Source: Zanthoxylum bungeanum
Lineage: Eukaryota > Streptophyta > Magnoliopsida > Sapindales > Rutaceae
Direction of reading: 5' to 3'
NCBI GenBank assembly: GCA_019454045.1
Contig: SKCR01031836.1
Coordinates: 100,456 to 164,455, forward strand
DNA length: 64,000 nucleotides
This document shows positions 1 through 11,119 of the stretch, one piece after another. The notes below the pieces were generated by a model. It made no database searches and had not been told where the DNA came from. It was given only the letters and a program-made list of their open reading frames with translations. Position numbers and translations under genes: made by a program. Positions within the stretch are counted from its first letter, which is position 1; every line of letters starts with the position of its first letter.

Positions 1-1904
1 CGGCTCATATGTGTACCATATCTGGTTTAGGTATCCATGTGAGTTAAGTCACGATTCTTAAATACTTTGGCCAAAGTTGATCACCTAGGGTGGATCGCAT
101 CAGTTGTAAATAATCATGGACATGTCGACATGAGATGTGCGCCTTGGAAACTTGACGGTATATTCTATGTTTCCAAAGCACAACTCAGATAGCCTACGAC
201 GGTGGGATTGTTAAACATATGCGATGACCTCGACTTGTATAGTTCAGAAAGGTCGTTCGTGTTCTTCGTGAATTCGGAGGTGGCCGAATTGCGTACATAT
301 TAGCTAGGCTTATATGACAAACGTGTCTGAACTTAGAGAGTCCCAATATGAAGTGTACTCATTGAGCACTTAGGTAGCCAATTAATATTTTGATAAAAGA
401 TAATATTCGATATTATAATTATCAACTAAGATAATCAAGTGTTATTGGATAACATTGATTATTTACTTCGACCTAATTGAATTAATTGGATTAATTCAAT
501 AATTACACAAGGGCTTAATTATAATTCATAATTATATCTACAATTTGAGGATATTATGGTAATTTTAAGTATGTAATAATAGGTGGTTTTGGCTTGGTTT
601 AATTGGATTAAATCAAGGTGGCAAACATTTAACTAATGCATTTCCTAATCCTTAGCTTGATTTAATTAGTATAAATCTAAGTGGGAGACAATGAAGATTA
701 GTCACACCTAATTATACATATTTGGAAAATTAGATTAAGCCCACTTAAAAGTTGATTACAACTTTTATTAATTAAAAAATTGCCTAATTTTTGCTATAAA
801 TAGCAAGCTTTAGGAAAGTTTTAATTACAAGTTCAAATACAAGCATAAGCAAATTCTTGAGAGATTAGCCTAAGTTAGAGAAGTGTTTAGAGAAGCTTGT
901 GAGGTCTCTACAACATTTCTTATAGGAGAAATCAAGATTGGATCTTGAAGTGAAGCTTGGAAGCATTGGAAACAAGATTGGATCTTGAAGTCAAGCTAGC
1001 ACCTTCGAGGGTCTCCAACAATTTCAACAAGGAGAAGTAGATAGGATCTTGCATCAAGCTTACTAGGTAATGTTTGATCTTTTCATAAGCTATGTTTATT
1101 TGTGTATTAGATGCATGATCACATAGCTTAATGTTGAATAAGGCTAATCAATTGTGTTAGGATACTTTAGAAGTATAAACACAACACGCTTGTAATTAGG
1201 TCAAAGATGTTCATGTTGGACATGGAACAATTAATTAGAGTTTGGAACTCTATATTAAAGCTTAGAGTTTTGGCTACCATTCTAGATTCACTTGACCACC
1301 TTTAGGTGGACTAGAATTGTTCATGAAACATTTTTAATTGGGATTCTAAAATGGTTTGTCTATTGGATTCAAAATTTACGAAAATACGTATTTAGAATAA
1401 ATTTATGTTTTTGGAAAAATATTTGATATTTTGAAAAAATGAGATTTTTATTCTATAACATGTGTCTATGATGGTTTGGAAATTAAAAATTAATTTTGAG
1501 TGTTTTTGAAGTGTTTACGGAAGACCGGATGCAATTAGGGTAATAGACCCTAATTGCATCAGCTCTCTGGAATCCAGAGAGCCTTGCAAGAGAAAAGAAA
1601 CAATGAAAAAAAAATAAAAATAAAACAGCTTGTGGCGCTACAGTGTGCGCGCACTGTTCACGGCCGTTGGGCGCGCGTGCACTGTAGCGCGCGTACGCTC
1701 ACTGCTCGTGGGATTTTTATTTTTGATCGTTTGGGAGTTTCCAGACTCTGATTCAGTCCCGGTTTTTTCCTATCACTCGTAATGAAATATAGTATTTCAT
1801 AAAATGTTTTAAAATTACACCAATACTTGATATCAATGGGGTAGACCCATTTCCGCTGCCCGGGGCACCGATCCGACCCTAGGGATTCCACAACTGCCCC
1901 AACA
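1..1904 (+). mobile_element. Element A, 5' LTR (left end cut by window)
   Basis: This block is repeated almost base for base from about 2510 to 4357, as expected of paired LTRs. It ends in CCCCAACA at 1904 and is followed at once by a tRNA-iMet-type primer binding site, which fixes the right edge and plus orientation. By comparison with the B LTR (2421 bp once its insertion is removed, starting TGTTGG), roughly the first 600 bp of this LTR lie outside the window. No protein is encoded. A TATA box is present at 795-802. Confidence 0.85.
795..802 (+). promoter_or_regulatory. TATA box of element A 5' LTR
   Basis: TATAAATA lies in the LTR about 1.1 kb before the LTR end. The same box is at the matching place in the second LTR (3305-3312), and a related TATAAAAG is in the B LTR on the minus strand (6502-6509). 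Conservation among three LTR copies supports a Pol II core promoter for genomic RNA. The start site is not visible. Confidence 0.6.
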
Positions 1905-2214
1905 GAATGGTATCAGTAGCAAAGGCTTAACCACATAACATATGTTTTGAATCTATGCCATAGTAATTTTAATTTAATTATGCATAGGACATAATGGATA
2001 TGTGTTGCATGTTTTAAATTAAAACTTTGACCTAATTAAATTAATGACATGATTGTCATAAATCTCTCGTGATTAGGTGATTACTTTTAAGTAATAGTAT
2101 TAATAATGTTGGAGTATTATTGGATGGTCCGTCTTGTTAATACCGCCATTAGTGTGACGGTATAAGTGCTCAGAACTTAGGTCGCTCAGGTAAAGTAAGT
2201 GCTCAGAACTTACC
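1905..2214 (+). mobile_element. Element A internal remnant with primer binding site
   Basis: Only about 310 bp separate LTR1 from the region matching the LTR. It opens with a primer binding site at 1908-1919 (TGGTATCAGTAGC, one insertion away from the tRNA-iMet complement). It then matches the 5' leader of element B read on the minus strand (about 5230-5522). There is no gag or pol, so A is a deletion derivative or non-autonomous member whose proteins must come from elsewhere. The right border is approximate: from about 2215 the sequence matches the B LTR (reverse of 53640 to about 53960). Confidence 0.65.
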
Positions 2215-4357
2215 CACATGCCATGAGTTTTGGAAACTCGTATGACATGTGGGTATTCGTTGGAACGAATACTGAATGACTCATAGGTGATTCATAATAG
2301 TTGGAAGTACACACCACAGTCAATAGGAATCTCCTCGAGTCGAGTAGCATATGTAATCCTTTGACTATAGGATATCATTGGTTTTGTGTGAAATCCTCCA
2401 CACTTAGATGCCATGTATGTCAGAAACCTTTCCTGGTCTGACCTCTAGATGCTCGTTGGGTGTGGATCGATGCACTCAGTAATCAAGTAAGAAGCAAGAT
2501 AGGATCTGTCAGCCCATATGTGTACCATAAGGGGTTTAGGTATCCATGTGAGTTAAGTCACGATTCTTAAATACTTTGGCCAAAGTCGATCAACTAGGGT
2601 GGATCGCATCAGTTGTAAATAATCGTGGACATGTCGACATGAGATGTGCGCCTTGGAAACTTGACGGTATATTCTATGTTTCCTAAGCACAACTCAGATA
2701 GCCTACGACGGTGGGATTGTTAAACATATGCGATGACCTCGACTTGTATAGTTCAGAAAGGTCGTTCGTGTTCTTCGCGAATTCGGAGGTGGCCGAATTG
2801 CGTACATATTAGCTAGGATTATATGACAAACGTGTCTGAACTTAGAGAGTCCCAATATGAAGTGTACTCATTGAGCACTTAGGTAGCCAATTAATATTTT
2901 GATAAAAGATAATATTCGGTATTATAATTATCAACTAAGATAATCAAGTGTTATTGGATAACATTGATTATTTACTTTGACCTAATTGAATTAATTGGAT
3001 TAATTCAATAATTACACAAGGGCTTAATTATAAAATCATAATTATCTCTACAATTTGAGGATATTATGGTAGTTGTAAGTATGTCATAATAGGTGTTTTT
3101 GGCTTGATTTAATTGGATTAAATCAAGGTATCAAACATTTAACTAATCCATTTCCTAATCCTTGGCTTGATTTAATTGGATTAAATCTAAGTGGGAGACA
3201 AGGGAGATTCGTCACACCTAATTATACATATTTGGACAAATTAGATTAAGCCCACTTAAAAGTTGATTAAAACTTTTATTAATTAAAAATTGCCTAAGTT
3301 TTCCTATAAATAGTAAGCTTTAGGAAGGTTTTAATTACATGTTCAAATACAAGCATACGCAAATTCTTGAGAGATTAGCCTAAGTTATAGAAGTGTTTAG
3401 AGAAGCTTGTGAGGTCTCTATAACATTTCATATAGGAGAAATCAAGATTGGATCTTGAAGTGAAGCTTGGAAGCATTGGAAACAAGATTGGATCTTGAAG
3501 TAAATCTTGCACACCTTGGAGGTTCTCCAACAATTTCAACAAGGAGAAGTAGATTGGATCTTGCATCAAGCTTACTCGGTAATGTTTGATCTTCTCATAA
3601 GCTATGTTTATTTGTGTATTAGATGCATGATCACATAGCTTAATGTTGAATAAAGCTAATCAATTGTGTTAGGATACTTTAGAAGTATAAACATAACATG
3701 CTTGTAATTAGGTCAAAGATCTTCATGTTGGACATGGAACAATTAATTAGAGTTTGGAACTCTAGATTAAAGCTTAGAGCTATGGCTACCATTCTAGATT
3801 CATTTGACCACCTTTAGATGGACTAGAATTGTTCATGAGACATTTCTAATTGGGATTCTAAAATGGTTTGTGTATTGGATTCAAAATTTACGAAAATGCG
3901 TATTTAGAATAAATTTATGTTTTTGGAAAAATATTTGATATTTTGAAAAAATGAGATTTTTATTATATAACACATGTTTATGATGGTTTTGAAATTAAAA
4001 ATTAATTTGAGTATTTTTAAAGTGTTTAGGGAAGACCTGATGAAATTAGGGTAATAGACCCTAATTGCATCAGCTCTCTGGAATCCAGAGAGCCGTGCAA
4101 GTGAAAAGAAACAGTGAAAATAATAATTAAAAAAAACAGCTTGTGACGCTACAGTGTGCGCGGTATTTTTATTTTTGATCGTTTGGGAGTTTCCGGACTC
4201 CCATTCATTCTCGATTTTTTCCTATACACTCGTAATGAAATATAGTATTTCATTAAATGTTTTAAAATTACATCCATACTTGATATCCATGGGTTAGACC
4301 CAATTCCGCTGCCCGGGGTACCGATCTGACCCTGAGGGTTCCACAACTGCCCCAACA
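2215..4357 (+). mobile_element. Element A, 3' LTR (5'-truncated)
   Basis: Positions 2510-4357 repeat 1-1904. Positions 2215-2509 match the upstream part of the B LTR, so the LTR really starts before 2510. About 370 bp at its 5' end seem to be missing, probably lost with the coding region. A TATA box (TATAAATA) is at 3305-3312, and the end is CCCCAACA at 4357. An alternative reading is a shorter LTR starting at TGTC (2507) with a 600-bp internal region. I prefer the longer LTR because TGTTGG...CCAACA gives proper inverted termini. Confidence 0.7.
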
Positions 4358-4458
4358 TAAAGAAGATAGAATCAGATTTTGGCCTAGCCTTTCATTTATA
4401 ATAATATCATGTAGTTCCAATTATCAAATATGGTCAATCATGTTCAAAACATTAATGC

Positions 4459-4731
4459 TCACCACTCATTCATACTTAAGTGTAGTATGGAACAATTCCT
4501 TATACCTCCGATATATCTCGGTTCTTGATTTGCTTCGAACAACTCATTAAGTGTTCTCATAATACTCCAAGCATTTGGTACATCTATATTCGGTCTAAGC
4601 AAATCAAGAATAATTTCGACAGACAATGAATTGAGCGTAACATACCTCAATCGTTCTGACTCCAAAACAAGGCATATGTTCATTTCATATTCTAAGTAGT
4701 TCTCTGCTCCTTTTAGTTTATTAGAATCCAA
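4459..4731 (-). pseudogene. gag: Copia-type gag fragment of element B
   Basis: A 90-codon frame resembles the N-terminal part of plant Ty1/copia Gag. The motif NYLEYEMNICLVLESERLRY matches the usual start of these proteins (compare NFPDWDMNLRIVLRAER in element C). A later stretch, AWSIMRTLNELFEAN, fits the following Gag helices. Gag would form the particle that packages element RNA. The frame ends after about 90 residues and the rest is missing, cut off by element A. It shows that the A/B family derives from copia, although A has no coding sequence left. Confidence 0.65.
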
Positions 4732-5504
4732 AAATCAGCCATCTACAAGACAACAATTAAACACTAGAAAAATATTATCATTTTAATATAAAAATACTAA
4801 TATGATTATGGATTTTAAATCTATTTGTTCCCTCCCACTACTTTACGTAATTCTGTAATCGTTCTTAACGGAGAAATAGAAATGTGACTATCAAAATTTC
4901 ATAACGGGAAGTGGATCCCATGAAATTTACTTTAACCTCACAAAAATGACAGTCTTGGCCTTCATAAACTCATTAGGTAGACCTCAAAGGTCAATCACAT
5001 CCATGTGATTCCTAAGTTTGGTCCAGAATCGTTTATTATCCTCAAAATAATAAAGGTATTGGATTAAGGATGTTCCAGGTGTATACTTGTCAATGTGTAC
5101 TAATGAACTTCATAATTAAACCCTCATAATAATGACGGTATTGGGTGACTACATCAATTCATTACGCTACATCTAATGTTTTACTGGAGCAACCTAAGTT
5201 CTGATCACTTATACCCTCAAAATAATGGCGACATTGGGCATAAGTAATAAGAACTCATTCATCTCCGTATTGATAAGACGGACCATGCAATAATGTTCCA
5301 ACATTATTAATACTATTACTTAAGATAAAGTAATCACCTAATCATAGAAGATTTATGACAATCAAGTCATTAACATCCTTAGGTAAAAATAAAAATAAAA
5401 ATTTAAATCATGAAATACATATCTAATATGACTCATGCATAATTAAATTAAAGGCATAAATTCAAATACATGTCAAACATGCAATATGTATTGTATGGTT
5501 AAGA

Positions 5505-5518
5505 CCTGCTCTGATACT
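5505..5518 (-). other. Primer binding site of element B (tRNA-iMet type)
   Basis: On the minus strand this reads AGTATCAGAGCAGG, 4 bases after the LTR end (5523). Reverse transcription would be primed here by initiator Met tRNA. The site fixes the orientation of B and shows that 5523-7293 belongs to a 5' LTR. Confidence 0.75.
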
Positions 5519-5522
5519 GTTC

Positions 5523-7293
5523 TGTTAAGGGGTGATTGTGGGACACATAGGGTCAAATCGATGTCTCGCGCAGTGGAAATGGGTCTAACCCAGGTAATTG
5601 ACCATGAATGTATTTTTAAATATTTTAATTGAATAATATATTCCATTACGAGTGTATAGGAAAAAATCAGGGATAAATCGAAGTCCGGAAAAATCAAAAT
5701 GGGGGTAAATCAGGCGTGTGGTACGCGTAGCGCACGCTTGCACATGCTGCGTAAGCATGTTCATCTTGCTTGCACATGCCAAGAAAGCAGCTTGCTCATG
5801 CTATATAAGAATGCGTAGTTTGCTTGAGCTTTGTTGCACCACAACATGCTGCGATACAACGCAGCAACCACGAGTTTTTTAATTTTCCTTTTTAAATCCT
5901 TAAAAAATTTTAAACAACACCCAAAATAATTTTAATTTGAAAACTAACCTCAAAAAATGTTATACTACAAATATAAATATTTTGTAAATACATATATGTA
6001 TTTCTTTAAATAAAAACACAAATCAAAATAGAATCCCACAATGAAATGTTTCATGAAAAATTCTAGGTCACTCAAAGTTGGTCAAGTGATTTTAAAATGA
6101 TAGGCATAGCTCAAAGTGATCATCTAGAGTTCCAAACTCTAATTTTATGTTTATGTCTAACATAAATATTTTGACCCAATCACAAGCATATTGTGTTTAT
6201 GCTTCCAAAGAATCCATACACAATTCATTAGCCTACTTTCAACTTCAAGCAATGTTATTATGTATCCAATACATAATACATCATTATATGTTTCACTAAT
6301 GATAACTCACTAATGAAAACATGGCCTTAGAGAAGTTCAAACTTACCTAGCAAGCTTCATTCCAAGATCCAATCTTCTTCTCTTTGTTGAAAAATATAGA
6401 GAACTTCCAAAGCTTCTCTAAATACTTCTTTTACTTAGGCTAATATCTCTAATACTTGCATGTTTTAGCTTTCTCAAGCTTGATTAAAAACTTAAGCTTG
6501 ACTTTTATAGTGAAGCTTGGACAATTTTTAATTAATAAAAGTTCTAATCACACTTTTAGGTGGGCTTAATCCAATTTGTCCAAATATTAATAATTAGCTG
6601 TGACTAATCACCTTTCTCTATCACTTTGATTTAATCTAATTAAATCTAGACAAAGTTTAACCAATTGATTAGTTCATTGTCTACCACTTTGATTTAATCC
6701 AATTAAATCGAGCCAAATACACCTATTATTACATATTTTATAATTACCAAAATATCCTCCAATTGTAGAGATATTTATGAAATTACAACAAAACCCTTGT
6801 TTGATTTTGGATTAATCCAATTATTCCAATTGGGTCAAATTAAATAATTAATGTTATCCAATAACACTTAATTATTTTAATTGATAATTATAATATCAAA
6901 TATTATTTATTATCAAATATTATCGGCTACCCAAGTGCTCAACTAGTACACTTCATATTGTGGGACTCTATAATTCCAGAAACGTTCGTCATATAAGCCT
7001 AGCTCCGAATTCGCGAAGAACATGAATGACATTTCTAAACTATACAAGCAAGTTTATCACATATATTTAATAATCCCTCTGTCGTAGGCTATCCGAGTTG
7101 TGTTTAGGAAACATAAATTACACTGTCAAGTTTCCGATTTGCATATCTCATATTGTCGGCATGTCCACGATTCTTTAAAACTAATCAGAACACCATTTCT
7201 GATATATATGATCTACCCTAGGTGATCAGCTTTGTCTAAAGTCTTAGGAATCTTGACTAATCATTTGGATACCTTAACCCCTTATGGTACACA
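5523..7293 (-). mobile_element. Element B 5' LTR, inner part
   Basis: This is the reverse complement of the element A LTR family (for example 2510-4357). On the minus strand it ends in CCTTAACA at 5523, a mutated form of the CCCCAACA seen in A. It breaks at 7293, where element C begins, and resumes at 53640. Left flank ACACA and right flank CACAT suggest a 4-5 bp target-site duplication of CACA. Joined, the LTR is 2421 bp. A TATAAAAG box on the minus strand is at 6502-6509. Confidence 0.8.
6502..6509 (-). promoter_or_regulatory. TATA box of element B LTR
   Basis: TATAAAAG on the minus strand, at the position equivalent to the TATA boxes of both element A LTRs. Confidence 0.5.
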
Positions 7294-9240
7294 TGTTGGG
7301 TCTCTAAGATCAATCCCAAGGATCTATAAGCATGTAAAATATGTGAATACTCAAAGGAATATAGCGGAAATATACTCACATTGATCGGTTGGATGTAGGT
7401 GGGAAGTTCAAAAATTCTTCCTTTGAAGTTGCTCTAAGCTCCTCTTGATTTGTATGTTGAAGCTCCAAGCTTGAAGAATGAGATTCCAAACTCTTGGGAA
7501 AGGTTTCCCTATCACCTTTGTATGATACTTTAAGTGCTAGCTTTGGAAGAAAATGCAACAAAATCTTCCTATTCTCCTTTGTGACTCTCGGTAAAATGAA
7601 AGCAAAAGGGAGGGAGAGAGGCTCGGCTTTGGAGAGGAAAAGAGAGTGAAAATTTGCTAAGTCAAAAATGATTTTCAAAAATCAAAGACATATACCAAAC
7701 CTTACTTAGTAAAATGTCTTTCACTTTTCAAGATTGTGTAAGAAACAAGTTACCATCAAATCTACACTAACTTACATCACCATAAAGCTAAATGACTGAC
7801 TAGTGATGTGACTTGATGTGACTTGTGGGCCCCACTTTAATTCAAAATCCGAGTGGGCCCGCAAACACATTCCGGGCTCGGGTTCGTTAATTCGAATTAA
7901 CGAATTTTCCGTTGCGACTTAATTAAATAAGATTTAATTAAATAATTATGCCTATCAAAATTACTATTAAATTCGCTCGCAAATTAATTCTAAATTAATT
8001 CGTTCGCCCGAATTAAAATCCAATTTTAATTCGTTATGAAATCTAATTTCATTTAATATATCGAATATATTATTTAATCGATTAATTCTGAATTAATCGT
8101 TCTCTCTCTTCTATTTGAATTTTATCTCAGATAAATTCTCGCCGTAATTAATCCTAGATTAATTTTCTCTCTTTTAATTAATCCCAGATTAATTATATTC
8201 GAGTCATACGTCATCGATGAATCTTCGGGAAGCGACCCATGGGATCCCTGGATATGTTGGCAGTAAATCCGGTCGTCGGACTATCCGAACACGTGCGTAC
8301 CCGGTACCACGTTCTTACCGATTTACGAGACATGGTTGGCATCTAGCAAAGCGCAGTGCCTACCCAATTCTCCAGAAATATTCTTTAAGGGATATATAAT
8401 CTATAATAGGGGTAGTATACGTAGTATTGCGTATTGCGATCCAGTATCAAATGTCACATGCAAGGCCTGGGGCTGGAATAGTGTTTGCCCCGTATGAAGC
8501 ATATATCGGATCACAAGCAACTAGTCTCTATAATCGGATAATCATGACCTTGTCATATTATCCCGATAGTTGTAACATAATAGAGAACCAGTTTTGTATC
8601 CCTGAGTGATCATCATCTCTATATGACTGAAGTGATACTTCTGTCTTGACATCACACCCAATACACTACGATTCTCAATAAACCCAGAAGAGACGTACAC
8701 AGAACCTGTTAAAGTCCCGGACGACCAAAACCAAAGCGTATTGATTGTCGCAAGTATTAGCGATGCAAGTCTCAGGTTAAGACCAAATAAACCTACCCTG
8801 AATCGGATTCTCATAGACACATAGTCATACTACCAATGGAATTCCGAGGGGTCTATCCAGAGCGAAGTTGTTTCTGTACCAATCGGAAAACACAACCTGC
8901 TATCACACTTGCATAAGCATCCAATACTTAAATATATGAGAACTATGTTGTTACGCTTCCATAACACGCACAAGTACAATACTAGTCTATTCCGCATTAT
9001 CGATGTCCAGTCTCGATAATACTACGACTAAGGATATTTAATGATTATAATCTTTGTGGATTGATATCGTCTCATATCTTATAATCCGGAACTAATCATA
9101 AGGACTTTTATCATTTATATATACAAGTAATCTAATTACAAAATGATAAAATACCAATTTACATTGTCACATAGTTAATTTGTACAAAAACCACAATGTC
9201 TTTTACAAATAGTGACGCTATGGGTCATAATTATTCAACA
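7294..9240 (-). mobile_element. Element C (copia) 3' LTR
   Basis: This 1947-bp block starts TGTTGGGTCTC and ends TTCAACA on the plus strand. It is repeated at 15409-15622 plus 51927-53639, the interrupted 5' LTR. A polypurine tract sits directly at 9241 on the minus strand and coding order runs right to left, so this is the 3' LTR of a minus element. Its middle carries the hairpin array at 7883-8196. It contains short open frames on both strands that recur in related LTRs; codon-position changes do not support them as genes. Confidence 0.92.
7883..8196. repeat. Run of about nine short hairpins in a copia LTR
   Basis: About nine near-perfect dyads lie almost end to end. They include 7883-7904 (arms TTCGTTAATT), 7982-8000 (arms AATTAATT, loop CTA), 8010-8032 (arms GAATTAAAAT), 8038-8050, 8055-8071 (arms AATATAT, loop CGA), 8079-8099 (arms CGATTAATT, loop CTG) and three more up to 8196. 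Most loops are exactly 3 nt. The same array is in every copia LTR here: 23002-23402, 24046-24348, 31821-32125, 34808-35122, 41949-42247, 43809-44107, 52296-52598 and 62496-62796. Function unknown. Confidence 0.85.
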
Positions 9241-9254
9241 ATCTCCCACTTGGC
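9241..9254 (-). other. Polypurine tract of element C
   Basis: On the minus strand this reads GCCAAGTGGGAGAT, directly before the 3' LTR. It matches the AAGTGGGAGATTG tract common in plant copia elements and would prime plus-strand DNA synthesis. It overlaps the end of the pol frame: the stop codon is at 9255-9257. Confidence 0.85.
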
Positions 9255-10016
9255 CTATAGCCAGTCACTCAAGTATCTAACACCTAAACTATGTACATGT
9301 CGCTCAAACTTTTGCTGAGGAATAGCTTTCGTCAGCAGATCTGCAATGTTGTCCTCTGATGCGACCTTCTCGATCTTCACATCGCCATGATGTATGATCT
9401 CACGAATCAGATGGAAACGTCGAAGAACATGCTTGGATCATTGATGAGACCGCAGTTCCTTAGCCTGCGCTATAGCCCCGTTATTATCACAATACAATGG
9501 AACGGGCTCAGCTGCTAACGGAACTACTCCTAATCCAATTAGGAATTTACGGATCCAAACTGCCTATTTTGCTGCTTCAGCTGCAACAATATACCTCGCT
9601 TCTATTGTTGAATCGGTAACAGTCTCTTGCTTGGAAGATTTCCAACTTACTGCTCCGTTGTTCAAACAAAATGTGTACCCGGATTGTGACTTACAGTCAT
9701 CTTTATCGGTTTGGAAACTTGTATCGGTATACCCAGTTACCTCAAGTTCTCCATCTCCATAGATTAAGAAAGCATTCTTAGTTCGTCTAAGATACTTAAG
9801 GATATTCTTAACCGCCATCCAGTGACCATCACCTGGATCGGCCTGATAGCAACTACACATGCTCAAAGAATACGAGACATCAGGTCGCGTACATATCATG
9901 GCATACATGATCGATCCGACTGCTGAAGCGAACATGATCCGACTCATGTTGTCTCTCTCATCTTGAGTTTTAGGACACATGTCCTTAGATAGAGTGAAAC
10001 CATGTGACACTGACAA
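9255..10016 (-). pseudogene. pol: Element C RNase H region of copia Pol
   Basis: The C-terminal part of the copia polyprotein, which would degrade the RNA of the RNA-DNA hybrid. Recognisable copia motifs in order are RPDVSYSLSM, HWMAVKNILKYLRRTKNA, GYTDTSFQTDKDD (usual SDxDWAGD-like site), SWKSSKQETVTDSTIEARYI (usual STTEAEYI), YCDNNGAI and IADLLTKAIP. It follows RT in the same frame after a stop at about 10030. Further stops lie near 9563 and 9440. The normal copia stop is TAG at 9255-9257, overlapping the polypurine tract. In STIEARYI an Arg replaces the usual catalytic-region Glu of EAEY. It is not functional as it stands. Confidence 0.9.
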
Positions 10017-10031
10017 CAGTCCACTCTTATA

Positions 10032-10784
10032 CTATTCCATGTTGAATCTCTTCAACACTTTGTCAATATATGTATTCTGGGATAGTCCAAGCAACTTTCT
10101 AGATCTATCCCGGTAGATCTTTATTCCTAGAATAAAGGCTGCTTCTCCCAGATCTTTCATGTAGAATTTTAATGAAAGCCAAGCTTTCACCAATTGTAGC
10201 ATGGGAATATTATTGCCAATAAGCAATACAACATCAATATAAAGGATAATAAATGTAAGTGTGCTCCCATTAACCTTCTTATATACACAAGGATCGTCCT
10301 CGTTTTGAACGAAATCATATTCTTTTATGATCTCATCAAAACGTTGGTTACAAGAACGCAATGGTTGCTTCAATCCATAAATGGATCGATTTAACTTGCA
10401 AACCTTGTCTGCATATTTTGGTACGACAAAACCGTCAGGCTGTTGCATATAAACATCCTTCAAAAGGTTTCCGTTAAGGAAAGTGGTTTTGACGTCCATC
10501 TGCCATATCTCGTAATCAAAATATGCAGCAATAGCAAGCATTATCCGAATGGATTTAATCATGGCAACAGGTGAAAAAGTTTCATCGTAATCGACACCAT
10601 GTCGTTGACGATACCCTTTCGCTACAAGCCTAGCTTTGTATATTTGTACGTTGCCATCCATGGCGGTCTTCCTCTTGAAGACCCATTTACAACCAATAGG
10701 TTTTACGCCTTCTGGTGCATCAACCAGTGTCCAAACTTGTTGGTTTACATGGAATCCAATTCGGACTTCATGGCATTTTGCCAC
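10032..10784 (-). pseudogene. pol: Element C reverse transcriptase
   Basis: A 250-codon open segment of copia-type RT (RVT_2 family), which would copy element RNA into DNA. Visible landmarks are PIGCKWVFKRK, YKARLVAKGYRQRHGVDYDETF, QMDVKTTFLNGNL, MQQPDGFVV and RSIYGLKQ. The catalytic YVDD box appears as YIDVV near 10230-10241, so the second Asp is Val, which should abolish activity. The segment lies one frame away from the upstream part of the polyprotein (10745-13213), so a frameshift lies at about 10745-10784. Its C-terminal side continues into RNase H after a stop. Confidence 0.93.
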
Positions 10785-11050
10785 AAATCGGAGTCGATAC
10801 CCTGTATTGCTTCCTCATACGTAGCCGGTTCGTCTTCCTCAATAAGATTAATATCCACATGAGGTGAGATCAAAAACCCATACCTCTCAGGTTTTTTTCT
10901 GACTCTCTCCGACCTATGCAGTTCTTGTGTATACGAAGATTGTGGTACAGTCTCATCCCTGATGAAATGTTCATGTTCCATTAAGGATTCTATGCCAGGA
11001 ATAGTATCACTCTGATTTTCATCGAGTTCTACTTTCCTCTCACTAACCAC
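10745..11050 (-). pseudogene. pol: Element C integrase-RT linker
   Basis: An open segment in the gag-integrase frame. It contains HRSERVRKKPERYGFL, the usual sequence between integrase and RT in copia polyproteins, and EEAIQGIDSDLWQNAMKSEL (usual EAxxxxxxxxWxxAMxxEL), which starts the RT region. The end overlaps the RT segment in another frame, locating the frameshift. Upstream stops near 11120 separate it from integrase. Confidence 0.8.
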
Positions 11051-11119
11051 TGTATTTAGGAATTCCTTCTCAAAGAAAACCGCATGTAGAGCAACAAATA
11101 CTTTGTTCTCTCATGGGTT

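Larger units (their letters stand above)
4358..5522 (-). mobile_element. Element B internal 5' region (leader and gag start)
   Basis: This is the internal part of minus-strand element B next to its 5' LTR. The primer binding site at 5505-5518 reads AGTATCAGAGCAGG on the minus strand, complementary to initiator Met tRNA apart from its first base. The leader between about 4740 and 5500 shows no long reading frame. The sequence then enters a gag fragment and stops at 4357/4358 against the end of element A, most simply because A inserted here. The rest of B would lie left of the window. Confidence 0.7.

Noticed and set aside
2507..4357. Element A read as LTRs of 1.85 kb starting TGTCAGCC with a 600-bp internal region
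   Set aside because: Sequence upstream of 2507 also matches the B LTR, which extends to TGTTGG at 54289 and gives matching inverted ends with CCAACA. The longer LTR fits better, though the shorter cannot be fully excluded.
8217..8399. Conserved roughly 60-codon antisense frame in LTRs (also 23827-24024, 35148-35348, 43477-43782; motif THEIPGYVGS, YRFTRQG)
   Set aside because: C versus I differences are about 3, 10 and 5 by codon position, most at position 2, the opposite of protein conservation. Several copies are shifted by a T-run.
8542..8820. Conserved roughly 90-codon sense-strand frame in copia LTRs (also 31086-31430, 35488-35769, 52944-53222; motif GLNLRLASLILATINTLWFW)
   Set aside because: Comparing C and I by eye, differences fall 5, 8 and 6 at codon positions 1, 2 and 3, with no third-position excess. 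It behaves like conserved LTR DNA, not a gene.
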